A stretch of DNA of 64,000 nt from Spirometra erinaceieuropaei (Eukaryota; Platyhelminthes; Cestoda; Diphyllobothriidea; Diphyllobothriidae): positions 1,045,673 to 1,109,672 of the forward strand of contig CACRXP010000149.1 in NCBI GenBank assembly GCA_902702965.1. Reading direction: 5' to 3'. Numbering within the stretch: the first letter of the stretch is position 1; each line of letters begins with the position of its first letter. Below, one piece after another: positions 1-8,977 of this stretch. Made by a program: the position numbers and the translations under genes. Under the pieces are notes generated by a model. It did not search any database. It was not told the DNA's origin and saw only the letters and a program-made list of their open reading frames with translations.

Positions 1-116
1 GCAATAACAAATGCCAACATTCCCGGGGTGCGCTGGCGGACCCTGTTGTCGGCATTCGTCGCACAACTGGACCACTGTCACCACCCCATTGTTCTGTGGT
101 CAAAATCCTGGTCATT

Positions 117-400
117 GATGTGTGGACCAGGGGGTGCGGAGTGGAGCTCCAAGGCGAGGATCCGTCCGAGTCATCCACCTGCGGCCTCCCCCGTCTCCGG
201 TCTTCTTGACTCTGTCTTGGCACCGGGCTCAGGCGGCGGAGGAGGAGAGAGTGTAGGTAGATGCTACGCAAGTCTACTGGCACTATAAACCCCTGCGTAA
301 GTCACCGTCCCTGCTCCCACAATGCAGTCTGTGGGGCACACGGTGGACATCATCGAAATCGATGGTCGAACTGTCGGTGGAAGGACTGCATGCGTTTGAG
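117..400 (+). repeat. Dispersed repeat family R1, copy 1
   Basis: This GC-rich stretch is clearly related to 11617-11870. Both hold a ggaccaggg-type start, a block of ccacctgcg, a ttcttgact/ttcttgatt segment, caccgggc, and end in a tcgaa-ggt-gaactgtc motif in the same order and orientation. The similarity, by eye, is about 65-70 percent with indels. Coding potential is weak. It may be the untranslated part of a LINE or another retroelement, but I cannot assign it. Confidence 0.55.
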
Positions 401-718
401 GCAGTACAGAATGTCACCCACAATTTTGTATTATACGACCGTCAGAACAGGCAGGTATCTTCTTAAGTATTCTACTGCAGAACTTCGTAGAGGTTTGCGA
501 GCTTCTTGCAATTTGCGCAGCCCAAGTAGGGAAATAATACTGGTTCTGACAAAGGCGCACGGAGAGCAAAATCTGCGAAAATTTAGCATTCACTTAATTA
601 AAAGATATGAGCAATAATGCTGAAAGTGTGTTCCAAATGTGCGACAAAATGTACTGCGAAATATAGAAAAGTCGTTACATCAATAATGATAATAATTAAC
701 TTAACATTAATGCTCACT
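401..718. other. Unassigned AT-rich stretch
   Basis: No gene, RNA or repeat recognised. The open frame running in from the preceding repeat ends near 617 with a composition typical of non-coding DNA. Confidence 0.4.
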
Positions 719-1047
719 TGAGCCACAAGGCCCTACGGGGAGCTGTGAGTTTAATCACATTTGGGTAAAGTTCCTCGTCCGACCTACTGCAACGTATAAA
801 TCCACTAAGTGACTACCAGTGTCTCTTAGTTAGCGGGTGTTTTGGCAGATACTGACCCAACACCTGTTATTTAAGAGAGCCTGGTAGTCATCTGATAGGC
901 ACTGGATTAGTTACTTATGAAATCCTTCTTTGACCTTCAGTTTACTGCACTACATTTGGTGGATTCCACACGTTGCAGCAGGCCAGACGGGTAACTTAGT
1001 TCAAAATGCGATCAAACTTACGGCTCCCCGTGTGGCCTCCTTGCTCA
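719..1047. mobile_element. Foldback (palindromic) MITE-like element FB1
   Basis: The outer arms begin tgagccacaaggcc at 719 and end in the inverted version ggcctccttgctca at 1047. The arms stay complementary inward through cggggagc and ctgcaacgt. An inner palindrome follows: tgactaccagtgtctctta near 811 faces taagagagcctggtagtca near 872. The element is therefore an almost continuous inverted repeat of about 329 bp. It has no coding capacity. This is typical of foldback or MITE-type non-autonomous DNA transposons. No target duplication is obvious. Confidence 0.75.
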
Positions 1048-2681
1048 GACGGTCAGTTCGTTGACCGTGCTAGAGCCTCACCACTGTGGATTAGAATCCC
1101 TCCGAGGTTGCCGAGATTTCTTCATATTTGGGTTAAATGATTCATTCCAATGTGCCCTAAAAACACATAATAAGATTGAGAGCGATGGTTTCAATTGGCA
1201 CCCGTGTGGGTGCTCTCAATGTACAATCTAAAAATTTATGCACACATTTGGGAAGGAAAAAGCAAGCATGTGCAGTTGCCAATCTACGCTTATAATAATG
1301 GTGATTGACGGACTCGACACCCGCCTACTGGGCAATGAGAGAAAAGACAAAGTACTAGTAAAAAGCTTCTTGCGTAATTCGCCTCAAAAGGTATAAAATG
1401 AATAAGATTTGTGATTTATTAGAGGAGAAAGAATCTGGCACTAACAGGAGGAAAATGTATACGGGATAGCAACCCGCCCACAATGCTGAGAGTGCATAAA
1501 GATTCCAAAACATTTCTCGCCAACGGAGAAGTCTTGAATAGGAGGAGGCTAATTACATCTCCGAAGTAAGGCAGATGCGATCATAATATTCCTTTTGCAG
1601 ACTGCAGAGGCAAACGTCAACTTAGGACCACAACAAGGATCCACAGATTCCGACAAGAGCAATGAAGGGTTCCTACTAATTCCCCACCAACCGCTCTACG
1701 GGATACTTCAAATATATGAACCACTGAGTCGTTTTGCTATTTGTGTCATATCCCCGACTTGATTATTTACCTCACTCCATACCTTTGGAAACACTTCCAC
1801 TTATTCTAATTAATGGTGGAGTTCGCACATACACATTGGGATCATTGTGCAAAACACCTGCTCGAGTCGAACTTGAACCTCAGCGCCCGAGTGATGTAGC
1901 GGGCAAAGTTGTCACTGAACTACCGGCACGCGGGAACGAGGCTGGAAAAGAGGACAGAATAAATATTTGACGTCGCAAAGATGACTGGAATGCTGGGTAT
2001 TCTACCGTTGAATCACCACCCGCCAAACTAGCCCTCTGAAATAAAGTACGCAAGGCAGACCATTGTGTGTGTGTATTCATTTCTGAATAAATATCCGACG
2101 AACTGCCGGAAGAGAAAGCGTTGATAGAAGTTCTTGTTGATCACGCTGTCGGCGCATCATGTGTAACTTGTCCGTAGACTCCTTGCGTAATGTACTAATG
2201 ACCACATGGTTATTTTTTCGATGGCAGATGTTAAGCGACCTAATAAAGAAGGCATGAACACGTCGGAAATAGCCGCTTTGTCAGTATCACTTGACTTTTT
2301 ATGTCTACGTTTGTTCTCGCTTGCCTAGTCGCCTTTCGGTTCAACTGGCAATCGCCTGTTTGTGTTCCGCACCGCTTTCTATCGGTAGAGACTCTCGTTG
2401 TGCAGTATGCGGAGGATATATTTTGTCCATCGGTCTGCTTCTAGATATTGGGCACCCATTCTGTGTTGAAGAAACCGTTCTAGTAGCTCTTTCGAAATGG
2501 CTTGGCAGTGACCTGGCACCTTGTAACTCATATCACGTATGAAAAAGAACTGACAAGTTCATGCTTATGAAATAGGTGGATAGTCAAGCCTCTGAGCATT
2601 CACATTAAGCCATGACCTATTTGGGCACTTGTCTTCTGCCTTCGTACACAATAACTACAAACGGCGGTAATACTGTCCTGT
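1048..2681. other. Unassigned intergenic stretch
   Basis: A short hairpin (acggtca/tgaccgt) lies just right of FB1, and a perfect 9-bp inverted repeat (attgagagc/gctctcaat) lies near 1177-1226. Otherwise I see no gene or recognisable repeat. Open frames here are under 90 codons and unlike known proteins. Confidence 0.4.
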
Positions 2682-2927
2682 TTGCCAATAGAAGCGAAGA
2701 GACGAGTCCCAGGAAACAGTCTTGACGAAGGAGACACGATCGCTGGAACAAGAGCTTTATTATCTTGAAGTTTCGGATTCCTGCTCGAACCCATCATCAG
2801 AGATAAAAGCAGATACGAGTAGTCCATGCATAAGGGTTGCAGTATTTATAGGAAACTCTTGTCCCAGCGATCGTGTCTCCTACTTCAAGACTGCTCCCTG
2901 GGACTGGTCTATTCGTTTCTATTGGCA
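2682..2927. repeat. PLE1 5' pseudo-LTR with about 75-bp inverted repeat
   Basis: The left arm 2682-2757 is the reverse complement of the right arm 2853-2927, with about 85 percent identity by eye. Both contain the complements of ttctattgg, cctgggact, tcaagactg and gcgatcgtgtctcc. The spacer of about 95 bp carries the hammerhead-like core. Penelope-like elements are known to have tandem or inverted pseudo-LTRs, so this fits a tail-to-tail junction of pseudo-LTR copies. Confidence 0.75.
2771..2800 (-). ncRNA. Hammerhead-ribozyme-like core in PLE1 5' pseudo-LTR
   Basis: On the minus strand CTGATGA (2800-2794) is followed by a hairpin GGGTTC-GAGCAG-GAATCC and then GAAA (2774-2771). This is the order box 1, stem II, box 2 of a hammerhead ribozyme. 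Penelope-like elements are known to carry hammerhead motifs in their pseudo-LTRs. I could not identify stem I, stem III or a cleavage site, so activity is not shown. Confidence 0.45.
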
Positions 2928-3071
2928 CTGTGTTTGGGCGCGGTGCGCTCCGATCGGCCCGACGATGGGAACCCTTCGCCCTTCGGAAGGCCTCCACGTA
3001 TTCGCAGATCCGGTTTCTGCACAGGTATCTCGACCATAATGTGCTGCCGAAATGTGTTTCATACAAGGGCT

Positions 3072-3158
3072 AGATCGCAGTTGGTAGCCCGGAATGGGAA
3101 GCGGACGGCTACCTTAACCATAATCCCAACCTTAACCCTAACCCTAACCTCAACCGGT
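3072..3158. repeat. Interstitial telomere-like repeat with left flank motif
   Basis: A flank agatcgcagttgg at 3072 leads, through ggaatgggaagcggacggc, into degenerate CCCTAA repeats (ccttaaccctaaccctaacc) at about 3110-3158. The same flank and junction recur at 33627. The array sits between the PLE1 5' pseudo-LTR and its coding region. Confidence 0.75.
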
Positions 3159-3357
3159 TAACACGGATTTGGAGAGACGAGCAGTATTTAAACATGGCAG
3201 AAGGATGATTCGAGTGCTCCTCCAAGATTGCCACGCGAGACTTCGCAAGTAGCGTCAAAGGATTGACCAATAAAAGACCAGATGCTGTGAGTTCACGGGC
3301 GAGATCGGTACAAATCTGCTCCTGCATAGGATAACTGAACAAGCCCGCGAACAGAGA

Positions 3358-5184
3358 ATGATACGCGACGCAGCACTGGAGAACAAATGCCGAAAGCTAC
3401 CCAATCCAACGTCGCCCAGAAACGACAAACTGGTACACAACCTGTCGTCCATGGAGCTGACGAAGGATCAGATGCAGGTTCTACGGCATGAAGCTTTATT
3501 GAACACGGCTGACGCCAAACCTGTTAACATGATTGCAGTAGTGAAGTCAATCCTTAGTCAAACGGAGGCAACGGAGGAGACTAGGAGCCTCATCGGACAC
3601 CAAATGTCGATTCTCCTAATGACCCACGGGCCGCGGGAAGTGCTTTCCAAGGTCAGACGTGATGCGCTTAGAGAACTCAAGGCCGACAAAGACCTGGTCA
3701 TCGTGCCAGCGGACAAAGGGCGCGCCACGATTGTACTGGACAGGACAGACTACCTTCAAAAAGCCAAAGGTTTACTGGAGGACCGACAGTTCTTTGTCCC
3801 ATGTGCAACGAACCCTTTAAAGGCGCTGACACGCGAAATTAATGCTACGTTGTTGGCCTTGGAGAACTCAGGTGCAATAACACCGACCGACAGACGCATG
3901 GCGAGACCCCAAGATACGGCTTTGGCCCGATTCTATGGCCTCCCTAAGGTGCACAAAGACGGCGCTCCTCTCCGACCCATCGTGTCGCTCAAAGGGACTC
4001 CAACGTACGGACTGGCGAAGTGGCTGTTCCGGCGTCTCAAGTTCCTGACCGCTGAGTCAGACACCACGGTCTCTTCGTCAGCACAATTCCTGGAGGAACT
4101 CAAAGGGGTAAGCATCCATCCAAATGAGGTCATGGTATCTTTTGATGTTACATCCCTTTTTACTTCTATTCCCCAGGACCTGGCGATCGAGACAATTGAA
4201 CTGCTACTACAAAGCAAATACGATGAAACGGAGAACCGTATTGGACACGCCCAAATCCTTCAGCTCCTGAAGCTCTGTCTCAGGACGTACTTCACGTTCG
4301 ACGGGACAATCTACGAACAGGTGAAGGGCACACCAATGGGTTCGCCGATTTCGGGATTCATCGCCAAGGCGGTCCTGCAACGGTTAGAGTCGCTGGTCTT
4401 CCAACACCACAGACCGAAATTCTGGGCCCGGTATGTGGATGATACCTTCGTCGTCATCGAACGGGATCAGGTGTTGACATTCCAAGAACATCTCAACGCC
4501 GTCTTCCCGGACATTCAATTTACGATGGAGGAGGAAGAGAACAACCAGCTGGCCTTCCTGGATGTCCTCGTATGCCGCAAGGATTGTGGTGGACTAAAGA
4601 CCAAAGTGTTCAGGAAAGCAACAAATACGATGCAAGTACTGAACTTCAACAGTAACCACCCAATCAGCCACAAACGCAGTTGTGTAAGGACGCTCTATCG
4701 GCGTGTCGAAACGCACTGCAGTGAGCCGGAAGACAAAATTGCTGAACTAAAATACCTCCGACGGGTCTTCAAAGCCAATGGCTACCCGCGCAATTTCCTC
4801 AATCGGTGCATACGCAAAAGAGACGAAAGGCCTAACCGCACGGACACCAAAGTTTGGCGAGCGCTTCCATATGTCACGAACGTCTCGGAAGCTGTTGGCC
4901 GCCTTCTCGCACCACCTGGGGTTGGGGTTGCACACAGACAGGAGGCAATCATCAGGCGTCAGGTGATGAGACCAAAAGACTCACTGCCACGGCAAGAAAC
5001 GTCTGGAGTCGTTTACCGGATCTGGTGCGGTTGCGGACAAAGCAACTACGTCAGAGAAACCGGAAGACAACTCCAAACACAACTGGCTGAACACGCTGCA
5101 GCGGTGCGGAGAAATGACGCTAGCTCCCAAGATGCGGCTCATTCGACGAGATCCGGCCACATCTTCAAATTTCAGGAGGCCTAA
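3358..5184 (+). CDS. PLE1 reverse transcriptase with C-terminal GIY-YIG endonuclease domain (prematurely stopped)
   Basis: A 608-codon frame. Visible reverse-transcriptase motifs in order: VIVPADKGRATIVLD (about residue 117), FYGLPKVHKDGAPLRPIVSL (about 190), motif A SFDVTSLFTSIP (about 260, catalytic Asp), motif B GTPMGSPISGF (about 325), motif C YVDD (about 361), and LAFLDVLVCRKD. The C-terminus holds a GIY-YIG-type segment VVYRIWCGCG...NYVRETGRQL; the Gly usual in YVGETGR is Arg here. The frame stays open upstream of ATG 3358 back to about 3271, so the true N-terminus may be earlier. The frame stops at TAA 5182-5184, where a Glu codon is expected. The continuation remains readable beyond, so this looks like a recent nonsense change in an otherwise intact element. 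Known role: target-primed reverse transcription by Penelope-like elements, with cleavage by GIY-YIG. Confidence 0.93.
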   Translation: MIRDAALENKCRKLPNPTSPRNDKLVHNLSSMELTKDQMQVLRHEALLNTADAKPVNMIAVVKSILSQTEATEETRSLIGHQMSILLMTHGPREVLSKVRRDALRELKADKDLVIVPADKGRATIVLDRTDYLQKAKGLLEDRQFFVPCATNPLKALTREINATLLALENSGAITPTDRRMARPQDTALARFYGLPKVHKDGAPLRPIVSLKGTPTYGLAKWLFRRLKFLTAESDTTVSSSAQFLEELKGVSIHPNEVMVSFDVTSLFTSIPQDLAIETIELLLQSKYDETENRIGHAQILQLLKLCLRTYFTFDGTIYEQVKGTPMGSPISGFIAKAVLQRLESLVFQHHRPKFWARYVDDTFVVIERDQVLTFQEHLNAVFPDIQFTMEEEENNQLAFLDVLVCRKDCGGLKTKVFRKATNTMQVLNFNSNHPISHKRSCVRTLYRRVETHCSEPEDKIAELKYLRRVFKANGYPRNFLNRCIRKRDERPNRTDTKVWRALPYVTNVSEAVGRLLAPPGVGVAHRQEAIIRRQVMRPKDSLPRQETSGVVYRIWCGCGQSNYVRETGRQLQTQLAEHAAAVRRNDASSQDAAHSTRSGHIFKFQEA

Positions 5185-5325
5185 ATTCTTGCGAGAGGTG
5201 ACAACCGCGTGAGCTGGGAGCTGCTTGAATCATTGTTTACGGGCCCCCATTCCATTAGCAAGTGCAATGATCTTCCCATTCAATAGACCGTGCTGAGACT
5301 TCGCCTAGGCGGAGTAATTGGCCAC
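5185..5325 (+). pseudogene. Detached C-terminal end of the PLE1 GIY-YIG domain
   Basis: After the TAA, the same frame reads ILARGDNRVSWELLESLFTG and SISKCNDLPIQ before another stop. This parallels the second PLE fragment at 15735-15830, which reads through this position with EAEITPRGDN. It is the end of the endonuclease domain, cut off by one nonsense codon. Confidence 0.8.
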
Positions 5326-6044
5326 GCGGGGAGCGCACAGGTGAACACTTTTCCAAAGGTCAGGGTCGGTGGGTCAGATGGTCGAGCAATCATCACACCA
5401 ACATGCAACGCACGTGATGAAATTGCAGCCATTAACGACGCGAATGTCGGCCATCACACCGCGTGAAACGATCTCTGATGAAGGCAGCAGGAGCCGTGAA
5501 TATTCAGAGGTATTGTAACGACCCTTGGCGCGAACAGAATTGTTTGAATGTGGGAACACTTTTGGCGCGCGGACCTGGGATGAAGCGGACGTACCTGCGT
5601 GCTGGTGAAGTCGGCTGGTGTTCCTCCCCTCGCTACCGCCGACCTCCCCTCCCGCAACGAACCGTCGCTATCGACTCTCTCTCACTCACTCAACGTCGGC
5701 TCCCCCTCGACCCTTCCCTGCAGTTGCCCACAGCGCTGCATCCCCACCGGCCGTTTACCTAGTATCTCAGGGTCGTCTATCCATCCAGACAGGTCATCTA
5801 TTCGTAGTTTCTCATTTCGCATGCACACTTATGTTTTTTATACACGTTCTCCGTATTCATTCATTCTATTATACTATATCTCATACTTGACGTACTTGTT
5901 CTCCCACGTGTGAATGAGTATCCAGGGATGCTAACGGTTATGTTCAGACTCCACCTCCGCCAGGATCTTTTCTCAGCGTTTCCTAACTGTGGTGTGTGCT
6001 ACCCTTGACGTCCTCGGCCGCTACAGTATGCGGTAGTATGGCTA
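5326..6044. other. PLE1 3' untranslated region or inserted DNA
   Basis: It contains a second ctctgatgaaggcagcagg...tattcagagg hairpin-like motif at 5471-5506, resembling a decayed PLE terminal motif (CTGATGA present, GAAA altered to GTGAA). A CT-rich stretch follows (5630-5720). No reliable coding region. Confidence 0.35.
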
Positions 6045-6200
6045 CTGCATCCTATAAATACTGCAGCCCCTTATGCATGAACCATCCGCATCTGCTTTTG
6101 TCTCTGATGATGAGTTCGAGCAGGAATCCGAAACGTCAGGTTTATAAAACTCTTGTCCCAGCGACCACGTCTCCCTCTTCAAGACTGTCCTGCTTCCCAA
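6045..6200 (+). repeat. PLE1 3' pseudo-LTR with hammerhead-like core
   Basis: It matches the minus strand of 2712-2850 and part of 16085-16215. It holds a TATA-like tataaatactgcag at 6052, then CTGATGA (6104-6110), a hairpin ending GAATCC, GAAA (6130-6133), and cttgtcccagcga. The TATA-like motif is a candidate promoter for the element. Catalytic competence is unproven. Confidence 0.65.
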
Positions 6201-7037
6201 CGACAAGTGCGATAATGACTTTAATTGATGGTTTTCTTTAACAGGGTCGTTTTTTTCATATTTTGGTGGATCTAGCGTATAGCATGGAACCTAGGCGACA
6301 AACTGCGACCCGACGCGAAATCATCATTGTAGCTGTATCACCTAAGATGCTTCTAAGTGTTTCGCTTTGAAATTTACTCATATGTAGAAAAAAAATTATG
6401 ATCATGCTCGTTGTGTACATGACGCTGACCCATTGACTTGATAGTGGAGCCCTTAACTATCGCTCAGCAAAGGTAGGCCGGAAAAGGAGACCAGTATCTA
6501 CACGCGAGTGGGGTTGACGGACAATGGTAAATGAACCCGAAATGATGATACTGGTCTTCCGTGGCCTTGTCGATAAAGTCTAAACCTTGGTGGCAGCTCA
6601 TCTAACGAGGTTTTAAGTCCTTTGGTTTCTGTTTACACACAGAAGAAGTCGGCGGTTTAAGTGGGCCTGATGAGAAAATGGGTTTTTGATGTGCTTACAT
6701 TGTTGACTTGCCCTAACTCTTATGAACAAAATTACATAAGCATAGGCACTTTCTCTCAATTTTAGGTTGACCAAAACAAGCCGTTACCTCGATACCGCCT
6801 GAGCTACCCAGCAGATTAAAACGAGACTAACCGAGGCAGACTAGCAGCAAGTCACTCAGATTGCGAATATTAAAAAAAGACTTGATTTCATGTGTCCATA
6901 AGAGTCATAGGTAGGTAAAGTATACTGACGCATTATTTTGAGCGTAAAACTCAAGTTGATTGCATTCAACGAGTATGTGCATCAGGTGTCATAAACACAA
7001 TCCAGTAGCCGAACTCTTGTCGGCCAAGCTGTATTCT
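6201..7037. other. Unassigned intergenic stretch
   Basis: AT-rich, with no open frame above 80 codons and no recognised repeat. It lies downstream of the minus-strand gene at 7038-8129, so it may include that gene's 3' untranslated region. Confidence 0.4.
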
Positions 7038-8129
7038 TTAAGGATGCGGTACCTTGGCGAGAGAATGGTGTCCTCCCACTTCACCTCGTCCACAGACGCA
7101 ACGGTCATGACACAGCGACGGTTCCATATTAATTAGGATAGAATTCAATGGTTGTTTGGGCATCCATGCCCGGTCAGTGTTCGCGCAAAAAATGTTGATC
7201 ATTATCCGGATCGCAAGGTCAGATTGGAGACAAGTTGAGGGATGAAATCGAAAGAAGTAGGGGGCAATTTTGGTCGCGATAGTCCTCATGACAAACTCTG
7301 TGACGTGGGGCAGTGTCGTGATAGTGTTCAGAGTCCAGGTTTCATCCCGTTTTCTTCTCAATGTTATAAGATTAGCTATTACGTATCGGCGAGAGATATG
7401 CAGAAGGTTTTTTATTACAAACCTGATTGTGTTGCGACGCAGGTTGCTCTCTATTAGATGGAGATCGTGAAAGATGCGTTTATTAAATACGTTGATCAGA
7501 CGCCATTTCTGTTGTTTGCTCACATAACTGCAGTTATAGAAGGTGTCCAGAAAATCAACGATATTGTCCGGCTGTTTAATCTTTTTATCAGTATGACCTT
7601 TCCCTCCTGTATCGGTACAGAATGCCATTGATTCCTTATAGAGCACGTCAGCGAGCTTGAAGTCATAGGGGTGCACGGGTTCCATGAGAACAAGTTTTTC
7701 CACCACTTTGGCAGTCCTCACTGAAATGGGGAATATTGCATTTTCCATGCGTTTGAAAATGTCGATCAGCACGTGAAATATGGTAACAGCTGGCTGTGGG
7801 CATAGGAAGGCTCTGCATTCCTCGAAGGAGTCACAGTCACGAAGAAGCATTTCAGAAAACTTGCGTACTGTACTTTCTGGTGGAGCCTCTTGTTCAAGAA
7901 AGCTCTCTCCCCGCATCAACTCTTGTTCATGTTTTTCTCGAAGTATTACCATTGTTCCTCCGATGCATATAGGTATTTCCACAGGGTGTCTGCACGTGTC
8001 TTCCATCATGTTACTCCAAGGTGAAATCATGTAAGTCTCGAATGTCATTCTGAGAAGATTGTCAAATTCCTTGTCCGTGACATAGAAATTCCCCAAGGGA
8101 TAAAAATCATCAGTCGTTGGGTCTGCCAT
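7038..8129 (-). CDS. Intronless 363-aa protein, possible divergent RhoGAP-like fold
   Basis: By far the longest non-transposon single frame in the first 42 kb, starting at an ATG in a good context (caaaATGG). The N-terminus reads MADPTTDDFYPLGNFYVTD. The protein is helical in character, without signal peptide or membrane segment. Residues about 48-150 faintly follow the RhoGAP order: IPICIGGTMVILREKH, then an EST-VRKF step, then VTIFHVLIDIFKRMENAIFP, resembling IP..v...i.ylee, GIFR.SG....VRkL and vasllK.flReLpePl. The catalytic arginine of a RhoGAP (GxFRxSG) is not present, so any GAP activity is doubtful. The last about 20 residues (after CVCGRG) may be intron read-through, because gaggtgaag there could serve as a donor. 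It may be a retrogene or a lineage-specific gene. Function not assigned with confidence. Confidence 0.6.
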   Translation of the reverse strand: MADPTTDDFYPLGNFYVTDKEFDNLLRMTFETYMISPWSNMMEDTCRHPVEIPICIGGTMVILREKHEQELMRGESFLEQEAPPESTVRKFSEMLLRDCDSFEECRAFLCPQPAVTIFHVLIDIFKRMENAIFPISVRTAKVVEKLVLMEPVHPYDFKLADVLYKESMAFCTDTGGKGHTDKKIKQPDNIVDFLDTFYNCSYVSKQQKWRLINVFNKRIFHDLHLIESNLRRNTIRFVIKNLLHISRRYVIANLITLRRKRDETWTLNTITTLPHVTEFVMRTIATKIAPYFFRFHPSTCLQSDLAIRIMINIFCANTDRAWMPKQPLNSILINMEPSLCHDRCVCGRGEVGGHHSLAKVPHP

Positions 8130-8856
8130 TTTGAGATTCAGAGTTAGCAGATGTATCTTCAGCCGTGCATCACCGCCATCTGTCCTGGGTAGAAAGCGCG
8201 CGTAGTATCGATTGCTACTGCCATTGCCCGCGTGACCTTCAATGGATGCAAGGTCATGTTTGTGGACTAGCCACGCCGATTTGGTGTGAAAAGGAGAATG
8301 AGAAACAAACGGCCTGCAGATCGAAAATTATGATCCGGGCTAGGTTCCCCAGGACGAATACTTATCACTTTTGTTTTTCACGTGACAGAAAGGAATGTCT
8401 GCAAAAGCAACAACATCTGCGTCAAAACCGTTTCTTCTGCAAACCGGACGTCCTGGTTTCAGGAGCTGTTGGGACCATCGGAGAAAAAGATGCGCGGACA
8501 CTTAGGAAGCACATAGCAGATAAGGCGCGAAAGTAAGTTTTGATGGTTCGTTGCAGAAATGTTGATGGCCTTCAGATGCAGGTTTTGCTGAGGAGGCGGT
8601 ATGTAAATATATTCTATTATAAATTTTGAACGGATTACAGCTAAAACAGCTGGCCGTCGGTGATGGGTGAAAGGAAAAAGAGTTTGTGTAATTATCTACC
8701 GTACTGACCACACAGGTACAAGCTAAAAGCCCAGACACGCAAGGCTCATCAATCATGTGCCGCTGCCTGACGCAGCTGCGAGGAATTCGGCTCACCAGTG
8801 GGTCCCCAGCCTTCCCTCTGCGTTTTCTGGTATGTGAACTCCACTTTCGTCTTGCA
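8130..8856. other. Upstream region of the minus-strand gene, nothing recognised
   Basis: It should contain the promoter of the 7038-8129 gene, but I see no definite element. Open frames (the longest about 120 codons, starting only at GTG) have no recognisable protein features. Confidence 0.35.
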
Positions 8857-8977
8857 TTGTTTAATTTCCGAGGACATTAATGCGCCAACTTGGAGCAAAT
8901 CGGACAGTGCCTGAAAATGTCTGTTCTGAAGGATTTACTCCACGTTGGCCCATTAATCTCCTCGGATATTAAACAAG
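8857..8977. mobile_element. Small inverted-repeat element M1, copy a (about 121 bp)
   Basis: The left end ttgtttaatttccgaggac (8857) is mirrored by the right end tcctcggatattaaacaa (8959-8976). Related copies with the same ends lie at 47121-47314 and 55887-56083. Weaker complementarity continues outward for about 15 bp. There is no coding content. It fits a MITE or a fold-forming retro-derived repeat; this copy has a shorter centre. Confidence 0.7.

Larger units (their letters stand above)
2682..6200 (+). mobile_element. Penelope-like retroelement PLE1 (GIY-YIG type), nearly full length
   Basis: The proposed extent runs from the inverted-repeat pseudo-LTR at 2682-2927, through the reverse transcriptase/GIY-YIG frame (3271-5184), to a matching pseudo-LTR sequence at 6045-6200. 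The 5' and 3' pieces share a tataaatactgca motif, a CTGATGA...GAAA core and a cttgtcccagcga tail, as expected for the pseudo-LTRs of Penelope-like elements. Exact boundaries and target duplications were not resolved. The stretch 5340-6040 could include unrelated DNA. Confidence 0.7.

Noticed and set aside
8165..8536. 123-codon plus-strand frame beside the minus-strand gene
   Set aside because: Opens only at GTG, no homology features, overlaps the probable promoter of the neighbouring gene.
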